A stretch of 64,000 nucleotides of DNA from CALOFP01 sp942492635 (GTDB lineage: Bacteria > UBP6 > UBA1177 > CALOFP01): contig CALOFP010000001.1 in assembly GCA_942492635.1 (NCBI GenBank), forward strand, positions 558,001 to 622,000, in the 5' to 3' direction. The notes under the pieces were generated by a model that searched no databases, had not been told where the DNA came from, and saw nothing but the letters and a program-made list of their open reading frames with translations. Each line of letters begins with the position of its first letter. The stretch's first letter is position 1. The translations under genes and the position numbers were made by a program. Below, in pieces: positions 52,889 through 62,700 of this stretch.

Positions 52889-54271
52889 TTGAAAAAACTT
52901 TTTCTATTTCTCCTGATCTTACCGGCACTCTTTAATCTCAACGCTAAATCCCGTATCGTAAACGGAACTGAAACCGGCTATAAGGATCATCAGGGCGCCG
53001 TAGGTCTGATAATGAGTTCTCCCAGCCAGATAAGTCACTGCACGGGAACGCTTATTCATCCGAGAGTGGTTCTGACTGCGGGTCACTGCACTACAGACCG
53101 CTATGGAATGAAGTTCAACGAAATCGAGGTGTATGGCGGTTCGAACATATATCATCACAAATTCACCTCATCGGAGAAAATCTACCATCACGAGAGATGG
53201 TACGGAAAAAATTACGAAGGATCCGTGGACATCGCCCTGATCTACCTGAAAGATCCGATTACGGGCGTCAATTTCTACGGACTCCCCAAAGAGGATGCGA
53301 CAATCGGGAACACCGGAACAATAGTCGGCTACGGCGATACGAAATACAACGATGGAAAATCGGGAATTCACCGAAAAGGATCTGCAAAAGTAATCTCAAT
53401 TCCCAAAAAATGCATCATAAACATCGGCGGAACCGTGGAAAAAGGATTTTCGGGCCTCTGCAGCGGAGATTCCGGAGGCCCGTTCTTTGTCAAAGAGTAC
53501 GACAGAGAAGTCGTCATGGGCGTATCCTCATACGTCACAAGATACTGCGACGGAACCGACGGACACGATCTTTACGTACCCTGCTACAAAGATTGGATTA
53601 TGAAGACAGCACAAAATCAGTTCGGAGTCACAATCACCGATCCCGAAGGAGAGGTGGAACCCGAATGCCGCACACAAGGCGACTGCAAAGAAGATTTCGC
53701 TTGTTACGGAGGAATCTGCATGGAGCAGCTGAAGGAAAATCCATGCAGCAAAATCTACCGATGCCTTGAGAATTGCGAACTCTCAGATTACATCTGTAAT
53801 CAAAAATGTCGACTCCACGGAACAGCCGAAGGGAAAGAATACCTCTCCAAAATCGAAGACTGTTCCGAAAACAACTGCAAACACCTCTATTTTGAGGAAC
53901 TCGACGAATGCAGAAAAACCAACTGCAGCAAAGAACTGGAAGAGTGCATGAACCAGGAAGAAAACGACACGGACAGCACAGACACCGACAATGACTCCCT
54001 CCATCTCCAATCTGATTCAGACTCAACCGACAGCACAGATACGGACAACGACGTTCACCAGGTCCACCTCGATTCAGATTCAACAGAAAGCACCGATACC
54101 GACTTTCTCCCTGATTCAGACTCAACCGACAGCTCCGACAACGGAGTCCAAAAGGTTCATCCTGATTCGGATTCAACCGCCGAAGACACCGATTCTGATG
54201 TTCACAATGTCCACCCGGTCCACCACAATCCCCGAAAAAGCACCGGCGGCTGTGCGATAATTATTTTTTAG
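52889..54271 (+). CDS. secreted S1 serine protease with one ten-Cys module, Asp/Ser/Thr repeats and C-terminal Cys box
   Basis: This 460-residue paralogue of the protease at 45793-47550 starts from a TTG (52889) with GAGGT seven bases upstream. The leader MKKLFLFLLILPALFNLNA is followed by KSRIVNG. Catalytic residues are His66 (TAGHC), Asp114 (SVDIALI) and Ser195 (CSGDSGGP); the position six before Ser195 is again Gly. One ten-Cys module follows at 286-353 with spacing identical to module 1 of the paralogue. Then come about five repeats of DSDSTDSTDTD type (about 365-440), and the end is PRKSTGGCAIIIF. It converges on the SPFH gene; a GGGTG/CACCC hairpin lies between the two stop codons. Confidence 0.93.
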   Translation: MKKLFLFLLILPALFNLNAKSRIVNGTETGYKDHQGAVGLIMSSPSQISHCTGTLIHPRVVLTAGHCTTDRYGMKFNEIEVYGGSNIYHHKFTSSEKIYHHERWYGKNYEGSVDIALIYLKDPITGVNFYGLPKEDATIGNTGTIVGYGDTKYNDGKSGIHRKGSAKVISIPKKCIINIGGTVEKGFSGLCSGDSGGPFFVKEYDREVVMGVSSYVTRYCDGTDGHDLYVPCYKDWIMKTAQNQFGVTITDPEGEVEPECRTQGDCKEDFACYGGICMEQLKENPCSKIYRCLENCELSDYICNQKCRLHGTAEGKEYLSKIEDCSENNCKHLYFEELDECRKTNCSKELEECMNQEENDTDSTDTDNDSLHLQSDSDSTDSTDTDNDVHQVHLDSDSTESTDTDFLPDSDSTDSSDNGVQKVHPDSDSTAEDTDSDVHNVHPVHHNPRKSTGGCAIIIF

Positions 54272-54331
54272 CTGAAAAGTTTAAGAGTTTGCCTTCTCTC
54301 CTGAATTTTTGAGTCGGGTGTCACACCCTGA

Positions 54332-55300
54332 TCAGAACATTTCCCCGATAATCGAATCTGTATCGAGATAGAGATTCTCTATGGAACCGCCGCCGAGAAC
54401 ATCGGAAAATTCCCTGGAAAGATAAAGTTCCGTCGCTTTATCCCTGTTTCCCATCAGCTCGACACTCTTCTTGAGCTGCATCGAGATGTTTTTTCCTTCG
54501 GAAATCAACTTGTTGGCTTCAACATTGGCGACTGAAAGAATTGCGTCACCTTCGATGTTGGCGTTGGCGATTTTATTCTTTTTCTCGGCTTCGGCTTTTT
54601 TAAGCTCCTTTTTCTTCTTTTCCAACGTGGAGTTAACATCTCCCAGCTTGTTGGTTGCCTGATCGATTATGTTTCCACCGGGAAAGTTGAATCTGGAGGA
54701 GATGATAACGTCGTCGATGTGGATTCCGAACTGGGACATGTAGCTTCTAGCCTCTTCCGTAAGTCTGTCGTTGAGCAGTTTTACACTCTTTTTCAGTTCC
54801 CTTGCATCCATTTCCTGTGCAATTTCGCCGAGTTTAACATCGACATAACCTTCAGCTTCACGGATCGATTCGTAGATTCGTCTATCTTCGAGACCACGAA
54901 TTCTGTTGTAGAAATACTGGGTCTGTCCGTAGTTTTCATAAAAACGCCACACGTTGTCAACATGTGCAAGAACGGTGACGTCGACCTCCATTGTAACTCC
55001 TTCCTTTGAATCGCAGCTGAGTGATTCGTCGTAGGGTGAATTGTCGGTAAGTTCTTTTGAAAAGTTGTACTGATGGGTCTGTGAACTCACGCAGAAAAAA
55101 CGCTCGTTCCAGCCGAAACGAAAATCCCATCCGAAAGGAAGTATCGGATTCTCCTCAGGATTAACCGCCATTCCGCTTGTTACGTTGTAAGCGAAACAGA
55201 GCTCGTCCTGCTCCACCCTGTGAATCGTGGATGCGAAATTCCAGATCAGTACAAGGATGAAAATTGTAACTAGTGTTGCCAGAACTTTTATTTTTTTCAT
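54332..55300 (-). CDS. SPFH-domain (HflC/prohibitin-like) membrane protein
   Basis: This 322-residue protein has an N-terminal transmembrane helix (about 6-24), an SPFH domain (about 28-215; STIHRVEQDELCFAY, GVTMEVDVTVLAHVD and SYMSQFGIHIDDVIIS) and a coiled coil rich in Lys/Glu/Ala (about 225-285). Such proteins oligomerise on membranes and regulate proteases or lipid domains; HflK/HflC bind FtsH. GGAGG-like sequence precedes the ATG. It lies nine nt after a second SPFH-like gene that encodes a lipoprotein, and the two are probably a heteromeric pair. Confidence 0.9.
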   Translation of the reverse strand: MKKIKVLATLVTIFILVLIWNFASTIHRVEQDELCFAYNVTSGMAVNPEENPILPFGWDFRFGWNERFFCVSSQTHQYNFSKELTDNSPYDESLSCDSKEGVTMEVDVTVLAHVDNVWRFYENYGQTQYFYNRIRGLEDRRIYESIREAEGYVDVKLGEIAQEMDARELKKSVKLLNDRLTEEARSYMSQFGIHIDDVIISSRFNFPGGNIIDQATNKLGDVNSTLEKKKKELKKAEAEKKNKIANANIEGDAILSVANVEANKLISEGKNISMQLKKSVELMGNRDKATELYLSREFSDVLGGGSIENLYLDTDSIIGEMF

Positions 55301-55309
55301 TTTTCCCTC

Positions 55310-56311
55310 CTACTGATCACTTTTTGCGGAGTTGCCGCCGAGAATAATTTTGGATCCCTTGGGAACAAGAGTGATCTTTGCCGCTCCTTTCTTGAGTCCC
55401 TTCTTGAGCTGAATCATCTTTTCGATTTTCACGTAGTTGTCTCTTCCCACCACATCGATGATAGATTTACGGCGAATTTTCCATGCATCGGATTTTACTC
55501 TGGCGGACTCCTCTCTTTTTGAGTTGAGAACTCTTTCGGCCTCTATGGTTCCCTCGTTTATGAGCCTGCGTCTTTTCTGCTCAAGGGGGATGATTTTCTC
55601 GTTTTTCATCGTGAGGATTATGTCGTCAACCTCCTGCAGGATGATCTCGTTCATCCGCTGCTGCTGCTTGGCGTCGACTGTCACTGCTGAGGAGATTCCG
55701 GCAAGTGTGAATTTTAGACCGTACTGGTTGAATCTTTCGTTCATTTTCTCAAGAACGAAATCGTTGATTTTCTTTTTATTTCTCATGACATCCAGAACTT
55801 TTTCCTTTGAAACATATTCCGAGAAAACGCTTTTGAGGATGTTCCTGAAACGGGAGGCCATAAACCGGCCGAGGGCGTTGTTGTCACCACTGTACTTGAG
55901 AAGGCTGTACCTTTTTACAAATGCAACAAGTTTTTCCCTGATATCCTTCTGTGCAGTATCGATATGGGCATGAAAAACAACATCGAACTGAACATTTCCA
56001 TCAAGGGCGTTGAGTTTGAAGGATTCGGCGCGAGGAGATTCAAAAGATGATCTCGCAGTGTATTTGTAGATCTGGTTTCCTCTTGGAAAGATGATGTATT
56101 TCACGCCGAGCTTGCTGAAACGGAGTCTTTTCGCAGTAAACATCTCCGTGTCGTAACGCATCATTTCGCCATCGCCCTTGTTGTCGATGGAACTTTTTCT
56201 GGCTCCGAGAGTCTTAAAGGCGATAACGATTTTGTCCTGCTCAACAACCTCTCCGCATCCCGAAAAGAGAAGCGGAATAAAAAGTGAAAGTAAAAAAAGC
56301 CGTAATTTCAT
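55310..56311 (-). CDS. SPFH-like lipoprotein
   Basis: This 333-residue protein starts at 56311 (GGAGGT four bases upstream; the frame from 56344 is longer but lacks a leader). The leader MKLRLFLLSLFIPLLFSGC marks a lipoprotein. The body resembles the SPFH/prohibitin fold (VQFDVVFHAHIDTAQ, then FNQYGLKFTLAGISSAVTVD) followed by a Lys/Arg/Glu helix with EQKRRRLINEGTIEAERVLN. A lipid anchor in place of the usual transmembrane helix is unusual. It is flanked by the other SPFH gene and a small membrane protein gene with gaps of 9 and 33 nt, so a three-gene operon is likely. Confidence 0.82.
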   Translation of the reverse strand: MKLRLFLLSLFIPLLFSGCGEVVEQDKIVIAFKTLGARKSSIDNKGDGEMMRYDTEMFTAKRLRFSKLGVKYIIFPRGNQIYKYTARSSFESPRAESFKLNALDGNVQFDVVFHAHIDTAQKDIREKLVAFVKRYSLLKYSGDNNALGRFMASRFRNILKSVFSEYVSKEKVLDVMRNKKKINDFVLEKMNERFNQYGLKFTLAGISSAVTVDAKQQQRMNEIILQEVDDIILTMKNEKIIPLEQKRRRLINEGTIEAERVLNSKREESARVKSDAWKIRRKSIIDVVGRDNYVKIEKMIQLKKGLKKGAAKITLVPKGSKIILGGNSAKSDQ

Positions 56312-56344
56312 CGCGACCTCCGTTTGTGATTCGTGATGAACCAC

Positions 56345-56857
56345 CTATCTGTTAATAAAAATTTTTCGAATGAAGTAAATAATCCAGGCGACTCCGTTCA
56401 AGAGCAGTCCGCCGAGCCCCAGAAACATTGCAAAATCAGAAGGATAGAGAAATAGATTGAGAAAAATCGGAAAAAGTATAATTGTAGCCAGAAGAAGTGA
56501 GAAAAAGATGAGCTGCTCCGGAGCAAAAAGGTACCCGACCAGGAGCCTGTACTTTCTTTTTCTTGTAAGACGCTCGAAAAGTTCCCTTTTCCCATCGTCC
56601 AGATATTCCCTGAGGTGCTTCTGCAAAAGATCCTCCGAAAAATCTACGCCCGGAAAAAGAGTGTCCCAATTGCGGCGAAGAGCAGCTGCGAGAGGTTTTT
56701 CATGGGCGTCCACCCACATTTCCACCTCGCTCTGGCAGCGACCGACCGGAAGCGGTTTCAGAAGCCCGCGGGAGACAAAATCCTGTTCGATTTTATCCAC
56801 CAGCCCGCTGTAGTTAACGGTTTCAAATATCTCACTCAAAGGAAATTTATCACTCAT
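56345..56857 (-). CDS. small two-span membrane protein upstream of SPFH pair, unknown
   Basis: A 170-residue protein from the ATG at 56857 (MSDKFPLSEIFETVNYSG). The N-terminal part is soluble and helical (CQSEVEMWVDAHEKPLAAAL), and two hydrophobic helices lie near the C terminus (about 115-165). A longer frame reaches 57070 but runs through dispersed-repeat DNA and looks spurious. The ribosome site is weak. It is probably first in the operon with the SPFH genes and may assemble with them. No family was recognised. Confidence 0.68.
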   Translation of the reverse strand: MSDKFPLSEIFETVNYSGLVDKIEQDFVSRGLLKPLPVGRCQSEVEMWVDAHEKPLAAALRRNWDTLFPGVDFSEDLLQKHLREYLDDGKRELFERLTRKRKYRLLVGYLFAPEQLIFFSLLLATIILFPIFLNLFLYPSDFAMFLGLGGLLLNGVAWIIYFIRKIFINR

Positions 56858-57054
56858 AATAAAAACCAACCACAAAATCAATACAATTAAAAATACATTT
56901 TTATAGCGCGAAAAGCACGAAAAAACGGGAAAAACAGCAATGTAGAAAAATATAGAACCAGGAACAACTCCGACATGGAGAAATACTGTTAAACGGAGAG
57001 GGAGCTGAAATACGAGAACGTCATCACCGTTAACAGGATAATCTGCACCTGGTA

Positions 57055-57092
57055 AAATCATGGTAATCACGAAAATCAGATTAATCGGCGGT
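57055..57092 (+). repeat. dispersed 38-nt repeat, single copy
   Basis: The copy reads AAATCATGGTAATCACG, then AAAATCAGATTAATCGGCGG plus T. It is more diverged than those at 52.6 kb. The surrounding gap 56858-57499 (642 nt) otherwise holds only A+T-rich DNA and the promoter listed next. Confidence 0.7.
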
Positions 57093-57220
57093 CGCCCGGA
57101 TACCCTATCTCAATTTTGAACAATTTGCTACAGTAGTCGAAATGTTTTTGTTATAAATATTTTTTATTTATTTTCTATAATAATTATTCCATAATGAATT
57201 CTAGGCTTTTGTAAAGTTAC

Positions 57221-57248
57221 TTGACAAAAGTGCTGGGAAGATTATATA
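57221..57248 (+). promoter_or_regulatory. strong candidate sigma-70 promoter with long leader
   Basis: A perfect TTGACA is followed after 16 bases by TATATA (16-18 spacing possible in TATATATA). The next gene start is about 245 nt downstream, so a long leader or a small RNA is implied. Within it GGGGA and TCCCC can pair across about 24 nt (near 57328-57357). No known riboswitch was recognised. Confidence 0.6.
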
Positions 57249-57499
57249 TATTCAGGCCTTATGACCTGTTTCGGTCAATCCTCCCACAGGCAATCGATCG
57301 TTTTTAATATGAGTCCATCCGAAAAATGAAGGGGATTATTTTTTAACAGAAGCTCCCCTATGGATCGGTTCTGCTATTAAACATGGAATTTTAACAACAG
57401 AGAACGATTGGCTAAAAAAGATATGACATCTCTTAAGCTGCAAAACAAGGATATTCCGATTGCTTTTTCCAGAAGCTTGGAAATTTGAAGGAGAATATG

Positions 57500-58348
57500 A
57501 TGCATCCTAATAAACAGGGAAACAATCACCGGACAAAATTATCCGCTACAATTCAATTCCTGACTTTTTTCATAGCGATTTTTGTAATATGGGGATGCGA
57601 TTTCGAATACAGTCCCTACCAAACCAATGTAAAATTCAGTGAAATCAACCAGACAAGGAAAAATATAGGTAAGCTTTATGAAACGATGAGAAAAGAAGAG
57701 CAGACAAAAGACAGCTACAGTTTCGCACTTATCGCCGACAGCCACACCTACTTTAACGACCTTGAAAAAACCGTGAAGGCTCTAAATAAAAACAAGGACA
57801 TCGCATTTGTTTTACATATGGGAGATCTGACAAGTGACGGCCTGGTTAAAGAGTATCGCTGGACCTACAACCTGCTGAAAAAGATAGACAAACCCCTGCT
57901 GACCGTCATCGGCAATCACGATTTTTTAAACAACGGCCAAAAAATATACAAGAGGATTTTCGGTGATTTGAACTACACCTTCACATTTAACAATGATAAA
58001 TTCATAGTCGTAGATACGAACGTATGGGCCTCTTCCGGCAACATCCCCGATATGAATTGGCTGGAATCAGAAATAAAAGCCTCAGGGGATTACGATCACG
58101 TATTCGTTCTGTCACATATAGCTCCTTTCGGAGACCAGTTCAATGCAAAAAAGGAGGAGGAGTATAGGGCACTTATGGAAAAATACCAAATCGACTACTC
58201 GATTCACGGTCACGACCACGCCTACTTTAACGAAAATTACTACAACGACGGGACACCCTATCTTCTGATCGACACAGTGAAGCATGCAAACTACTCGGTC
58301 ATGACGGTAACCGGCACAGATATTAAGATTAAGAGAATATTCTTTTGA
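57500..58348 (+). CDS. calcineurin-like metallophosphoesterase lipoprotein
   Basis: This 282-residue protein has the dinuclear-metal phosphoesterase motifs in order: ALIADSHTYF (DxH), LHMGDLTSDG (GD), TVIGNHDFLN (GNHD), HVFVLSHIAPFG and SIHGHDHAYF (GHxH). The leader ends FVIWGC, a good lipobox, so it acts outside the cytoplasm. AAGGAG lies six bases before the ATG at 57500 (an ATG three bases earlier is also possible). Substrates in the family range from nucleotides to phospholipid head groups. It is followed after seven nt by an outer-membrane protein gene and probably forms an operon with it. Confidence 0.93.
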   Translation: MHPNKQGNNHRTKLSATIQFLTFFIAIFVIWGCDFEYSPYQTNVKFSEINQTRKNIGKLYETMRKEEQTKDSYSFALIADSHTYFNDLEKTVKALNKNKDIAFVLHMGDLTSDGLVKEYRWTYNLLKKIDKPLLTVIGNHDFLNNGQKIYKRIFGDLNYTFTFNNDKFIVVDTNVWASSGNIPDMNWLESEIKASGDYDHVFVLSHIAPFGDQFNAKKEEEYRALMEKYQIDYSIHGHDHAYFNENYYNDGTPYLLIDTVKHANYSVMTVTGTDIKIKRIFF

Positions 58349-58355
58349 GGGTAGT

Positions 58356-58955
58356 ATGAGAAAATCTATATTAATTATCGCAATACAGGTTTTTGTCGCA
58401 TTAACCTTCAGCGTAAACATTTACGCAAATTCGATATCTCTCAACGAGAAAGCCTGGTACATACCCGACAGTGCGAAGCTCCAATTTGCCGGCAACACCG
58501 GCTTTTTATCCATAGGAGCAAGCTACCTCCTCTTTGATCAACATTTTGAAGCGGCGCTTTTTTACGGATACCTTCCCAAACCCGTGGGCGGGGTGAATAT
58601 CCACACAGTGGCGATCAAAGCCTATGTTCACCCTTACATGTTCAAAATTCACAAAAACCTGGGATTCTCTGTCTACGTAGGAGCGGGACTGAATAAAGCC
58701 ATCGGTGAACAATATTTCATGTTCGATCATGACAAACGACCGGATGATTACTACGGTCGGCCAGGACTTTTTCTTTCCCCCGTTACGGGAATCAGATTTT
58801 TTTACAACAGGCCTAAGGAGAGCGTGATAAGCAGCATGGACCTCTTTCTCGAAGTAGGAACGACAGACAGGTACATCGCCCACTGCATCGACCACGATTC
58901 CGTAAAATTCAAGGACATAATCAACATATCCTTCGGCACATCGCTCTATTTTTAA
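58356..58955 (+). CDS. predicted outer-membrane beta-barrel protein, unknown
   Basis: This 199-residue protein has a signal peptide (MRKSILIIAIQVFVALTFSVNIYA), beta-rich body (LGFSVYVGAGLNKAIGEQYF) and a terminal Phe (INISFGTSLYF), as in small eight-strand barrels. GAGGG precedes the ATG. It is probably co-transcribed with the phosphoesterase lipoprotein. In size and end it resembles the protein at 42345-42920, but similarity is only in pattern. No family was recognised. Confidence 0.78.
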   Translation: MRKSILIIAIQVFVALTFSVNIYANSISLNEKAWYIPDSAKLQFAGNTGFLSIGASYLLFDQHFEAALFYGYLPKPVGGVNIHTVAIKAYVHPYMFKIHKNLGFSVYVGAGLNKAIGEQYFMFDHDKRPDDYYGRPGLFLSPVTGIRFFYNRPKESVISSMDLFLEVGTTDRYIAHCIDHDSVKFKDIINISFGTSLYF

Positions 58956-59296
58956 CCTGGGTCTTCGATCCTGATCGGCCTCCGTTTTTTCTTCCACAGA
59001 TGGACAAAATAGAATCGATCGTCCATAAAGAGCACAAGAACATGAAAAAAGAAATATAAAAACAATCCAACCAATTTCGTTGCAGTTTCAAATGATTCTA
59101 AATATCGGTGGAATTTCAACAGCTTTCTCCACTCAATTAAAAATACCGACTGTAGTACAGCGGTTATTTCCATCTCGTTGAAGTCATTTTCTCAATTTTG
59201 GGAGCTGTCTTCTCACGGATATTTTTATTGAGCCTCGGAGAGCCGATGATTTTTCGTTGATAACTTTTTTGCAAATTCTGAAGGACCTGTATGGCC

Positions 59297-59400
59297 AAAA
59301 TTATCTTTTTAATGATTCGTTTAGCCGGCTGGATTGACAAAAATAACTTTTTCATGATTCATATAGCTGACGGTTTGATGAAAATAACTTTTCTTAATAG
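59297..59400. repeat. 42-nt tandem repeat in noncoding DNA
   Basis: The 814-nt gap 58956-59769 has no gene I can support. Two adjacent 42-nt units (59297-59338 and 59339-59380) agree at about two-thirds of positions, sharing AAAA..A.CTTTTT.ATGATTC, and a third partial unit follows. A weaker unit may precede them near 59256. The motif GCCGGCTGGA with an AT-run after it is reminiscent of the GGCTG..GATATTTGTT blocks in the two large intergenic elements. Confidence 0.6.
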
Positions 59401-59769
59401 CCAGTAGTGACTGACATTAATTAAGGTTTTTTAAACGGATTATAAATTTGTTCTGCCGATCTCACCGATTTCTTAACGAGGGATAACTTGTTCAACAGAA
59501 TCATTATCGATTATCCCTGTTCGCGTCGACCACTGCGTCCTCTGCTTGTAAATTTTGTGCAGCCTGAGAGTCAAACGTTCGCAAAAAAACAAAATTTTCA
59601 TCACCCACAGCGACAACATGATTAAAAAAACAACTCGACGACTATTCGAACCTCGCTTTTTGGCTGAACTCCCTCCTTTTTCAGCTGGGTGATAAACTTT
59701 ACTTCAAAAAATATTTCCTTAATATGCTGTTAATATTGCATATAAATCAAATATTTTTTGGAGGACTCA

Positions 59770-62700
59770 ATGAGGTTGGTTTCTATTCTTCTAATTATTT
59801 TTTCTCTCTTTTTTCTCTCGTGTTCAGGTGATGACAAATCCGGTAAGGATGAAAAAACCGGCAATCAGACCAAAACAGATGGTGATTCCGGAACGGATAA
59901 TGAAGATTCCGGAAAACCGGGAGATGACGACGAGAAAAAGGGCGAAGAGAACGATTCGTCCGAGGTTGACGACAGGGAAAAGCAGGATGACTCTTCAACT
60001 CCCGATTCAGGAACACCTCAAGACGATGGTGACAAAAAGGATGATCATCCGGGAACTGATGAAGATGAGGTATCGGACGATCCTGTAACAGCAGATGAGG
60101 ATAAAGAGTTGCCTGAAAATGAGGATACGGACAGCGATGCAGCCTTTGAAAATGACGAAGATGTTTCTGTCGACGATGAAACAGACGATGCGGGAAACGT
60201 TGAGGAGCTTTGCGGAAACGGAAATTTCGATGAGGGTAAGGAGAAGTGCGAGAGAGGAACAATCATTGCCTGCAGTGATATTCCGGAAAAGAAGTTTGCC
60301 GAAGGTGCAACAACTGTTTGCAGGCAGGACTGCTCAGGATGGGACGAATCGCTATGCACGCTCTGTGGAAACAACTTAAGAGATCCCGGTGAAACCTGCG
60401 ACAAGGCGGTTGAGAAAATAGACTGCGGCAACATACCCGGTAAAAACTACGCTTCCGGTACACTTGCGAATTGCAACAGCCGGTGCGACGGCTGGCTGGA
60501 GTCCGTCTGCACAACCTGCAGCAACGGAACGGAAGATGCAGGGGAAGTGTGTGAAAAAGGCACTCCCATCGACTGCGGCGAAATCCCCGGTAAAAACTAC
60601 GAACCTGGAACAAACGCCACATGCAACGATGCCTGCACCGGCTGGAACGACGACGATGTGTGCACTGTCAAGGTAACGGAAACCTGCGGTAACGGCTCAT
60701 TCGATCAGGGAGAGGAAGCCTGCGAAAAAGGGCAACCAACTCCATGCGGAGACATTCCGGGAAAAAATTATGCTGACAGTGGAAACGCAATCTGCAACGA
60801 CGACTGCAGCGGTTTCGACGAATCTCAATGTACAACCTGCGGTAACGGATCCGCCGATGCGGGAGAAACCTGTGAAAAGGGTATGCCGACTTCTTGCGCA
60901 GATCTTCCCGGAAATAACTATTCTGACAGTGAAAACGCTATCTGCAACGACAGCTGCAGCGGTTTCGACGAATCTGCATGCACTACCTGCGGTAACGGAT
61001 CCGTCGATGCTGGTGAAACCTGTGAAAAGGGTACCCAAATCGACTGCTCAAATATCCCAGGAAAGGACTATAAAACCGGCACGAACGCAACATGCAACAA
61101 CAGTTGCACCAGTTGGAATGATGCACAAGTTTGCACAGTCCATGTCGAGGAAAAGTGTGGAAACGGTAATGTCGATCCCGGTGAGACATGTGAAAAGGAT
61201 GTTGAGGTTGACTGTTCGACTCTAGACATGGGTTTTTCCGGTGGCACGGCAGTTTGCAACGGCACATGTTCCGGCTGGATAACTGAAGAGTGCATCTCTC
61301 TTCTTGATCCGCCGACAAATGTTCAGGCAAGCGACGGAACTTTTACCTACTACGTCCAGGTTACCTGGAGTGCCGCAGCAGGGGCCGATGCATATCAGGT
61401 TTTCAGATCACCGACACCGGACGGGGAGTTCGCATATCTCGGCGAAACAACTTCGACCACCTACAACGATGTAACCGCCAAAACGGGAATTCGTTACTAC
61501 TACGCTGTAAAGTCGTTGAAAAATCCGGACACTTTGGGATCTCTCTCAAATTCGGACAGCGGATTCAAGAACGGAAACATTCCCAGACCGGAAAATGTCC
61601 AGGCAACCGACGGAGATCACCCGGATAAAATTGTGATCACCTGGGACGAGGTGGCTGAAGCGACAAGTTATGAGATTGTCAGGGACACACTCCCCAACGG
61701 AACATACAACCTGAAAATCGGAACATCGACAGATCCGGTTTTTGAGGATACCACGGCCTTGAACAACATCATCTACTACTACAAGGTGAGGGCTTACTCA
61801 TCCGTTCTCCAGAAGTACGGCGGCTACAGCGTCGACAACGAACCGGGCAGCCTTAAAATCGACACTCCCATCAATTTCAACGCAACGGACGGCATTTTCA
61901 ACACCATCCGCATGAGCTGGAACGAGATACCTCAGGCGGAAACATACCGGATTTACTACTCAACAGCGGCCGATGGAACGTATACGCAACTGGCAGAAAC
62001 GGACAAGTTCTACTACGACTGGCAACCGGGCAACAACACCGTCTACCACTTCAAGGTCGAAGCAGTTTCCGAGCCCATGGGGATAAGCTACTACAGCGAA
62101 CCTGACAGCGGTTTTGCAACGATGGAGAACTACAGGGAGCTCAAATTAGTCCATCAAAGCAGCTCAAAAGGGATCACATACGACACGAACGGTTACCTCT
62201 ACCTGATAAAGAGCAACTCGATTCTTAAAGTCGACAACTACGAGCGATGGGTGGAATACCCAGAATTCACACAGGAGATAGACGAAAACGGCAACATGAA
62301 GTATCCCGAGGCAGTTGTGACCGATGCGGGAGAGAACTATCTCTACATTGTCGACTCCGGCAAGCACAACGTTAAGCGTTTCCTCACGGCTGACGGAACA
62401 TTTCACAGCGAAATCGGCATGCAGGGCAGCGGAAGCGGTCAATTCAACTCGCCGAGAGGAATAACCCGCTGTATGGACGGAAACATCTACGTTGCGGATT
62501 CGGGCAACAACAGAATCGTAAAAATCAAAATAGGCGGCGATCCCGCCGAGACAATGATTTTCCAAAGTACATTCGGGGGACTCGGAACAGAACCGGGCAA
62601 ATTCGACAATCCCACATACCTGGCATGCGACTCTCAGAACAGGATTTACATCTCGGATACAGGTAACGACAGAGTCCAGCGATGCGATTCGACTGGAAAC

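Noticed and set aside
56858..57070. N-terminal extension of the small membrane protein upstream of the SPFH genes
   Set aside because: The extension reaches into the dispersed 38-nt repeat region, and an internal ATG starts a more protein-like sequence.
59164..59355. A 63-codon reverse frame in the gap before the giant lipoprotein
   Set aside because: It coincides with the 42-nt tandem repeat, has no ribosome site and reads as basic low-complexity sequence.
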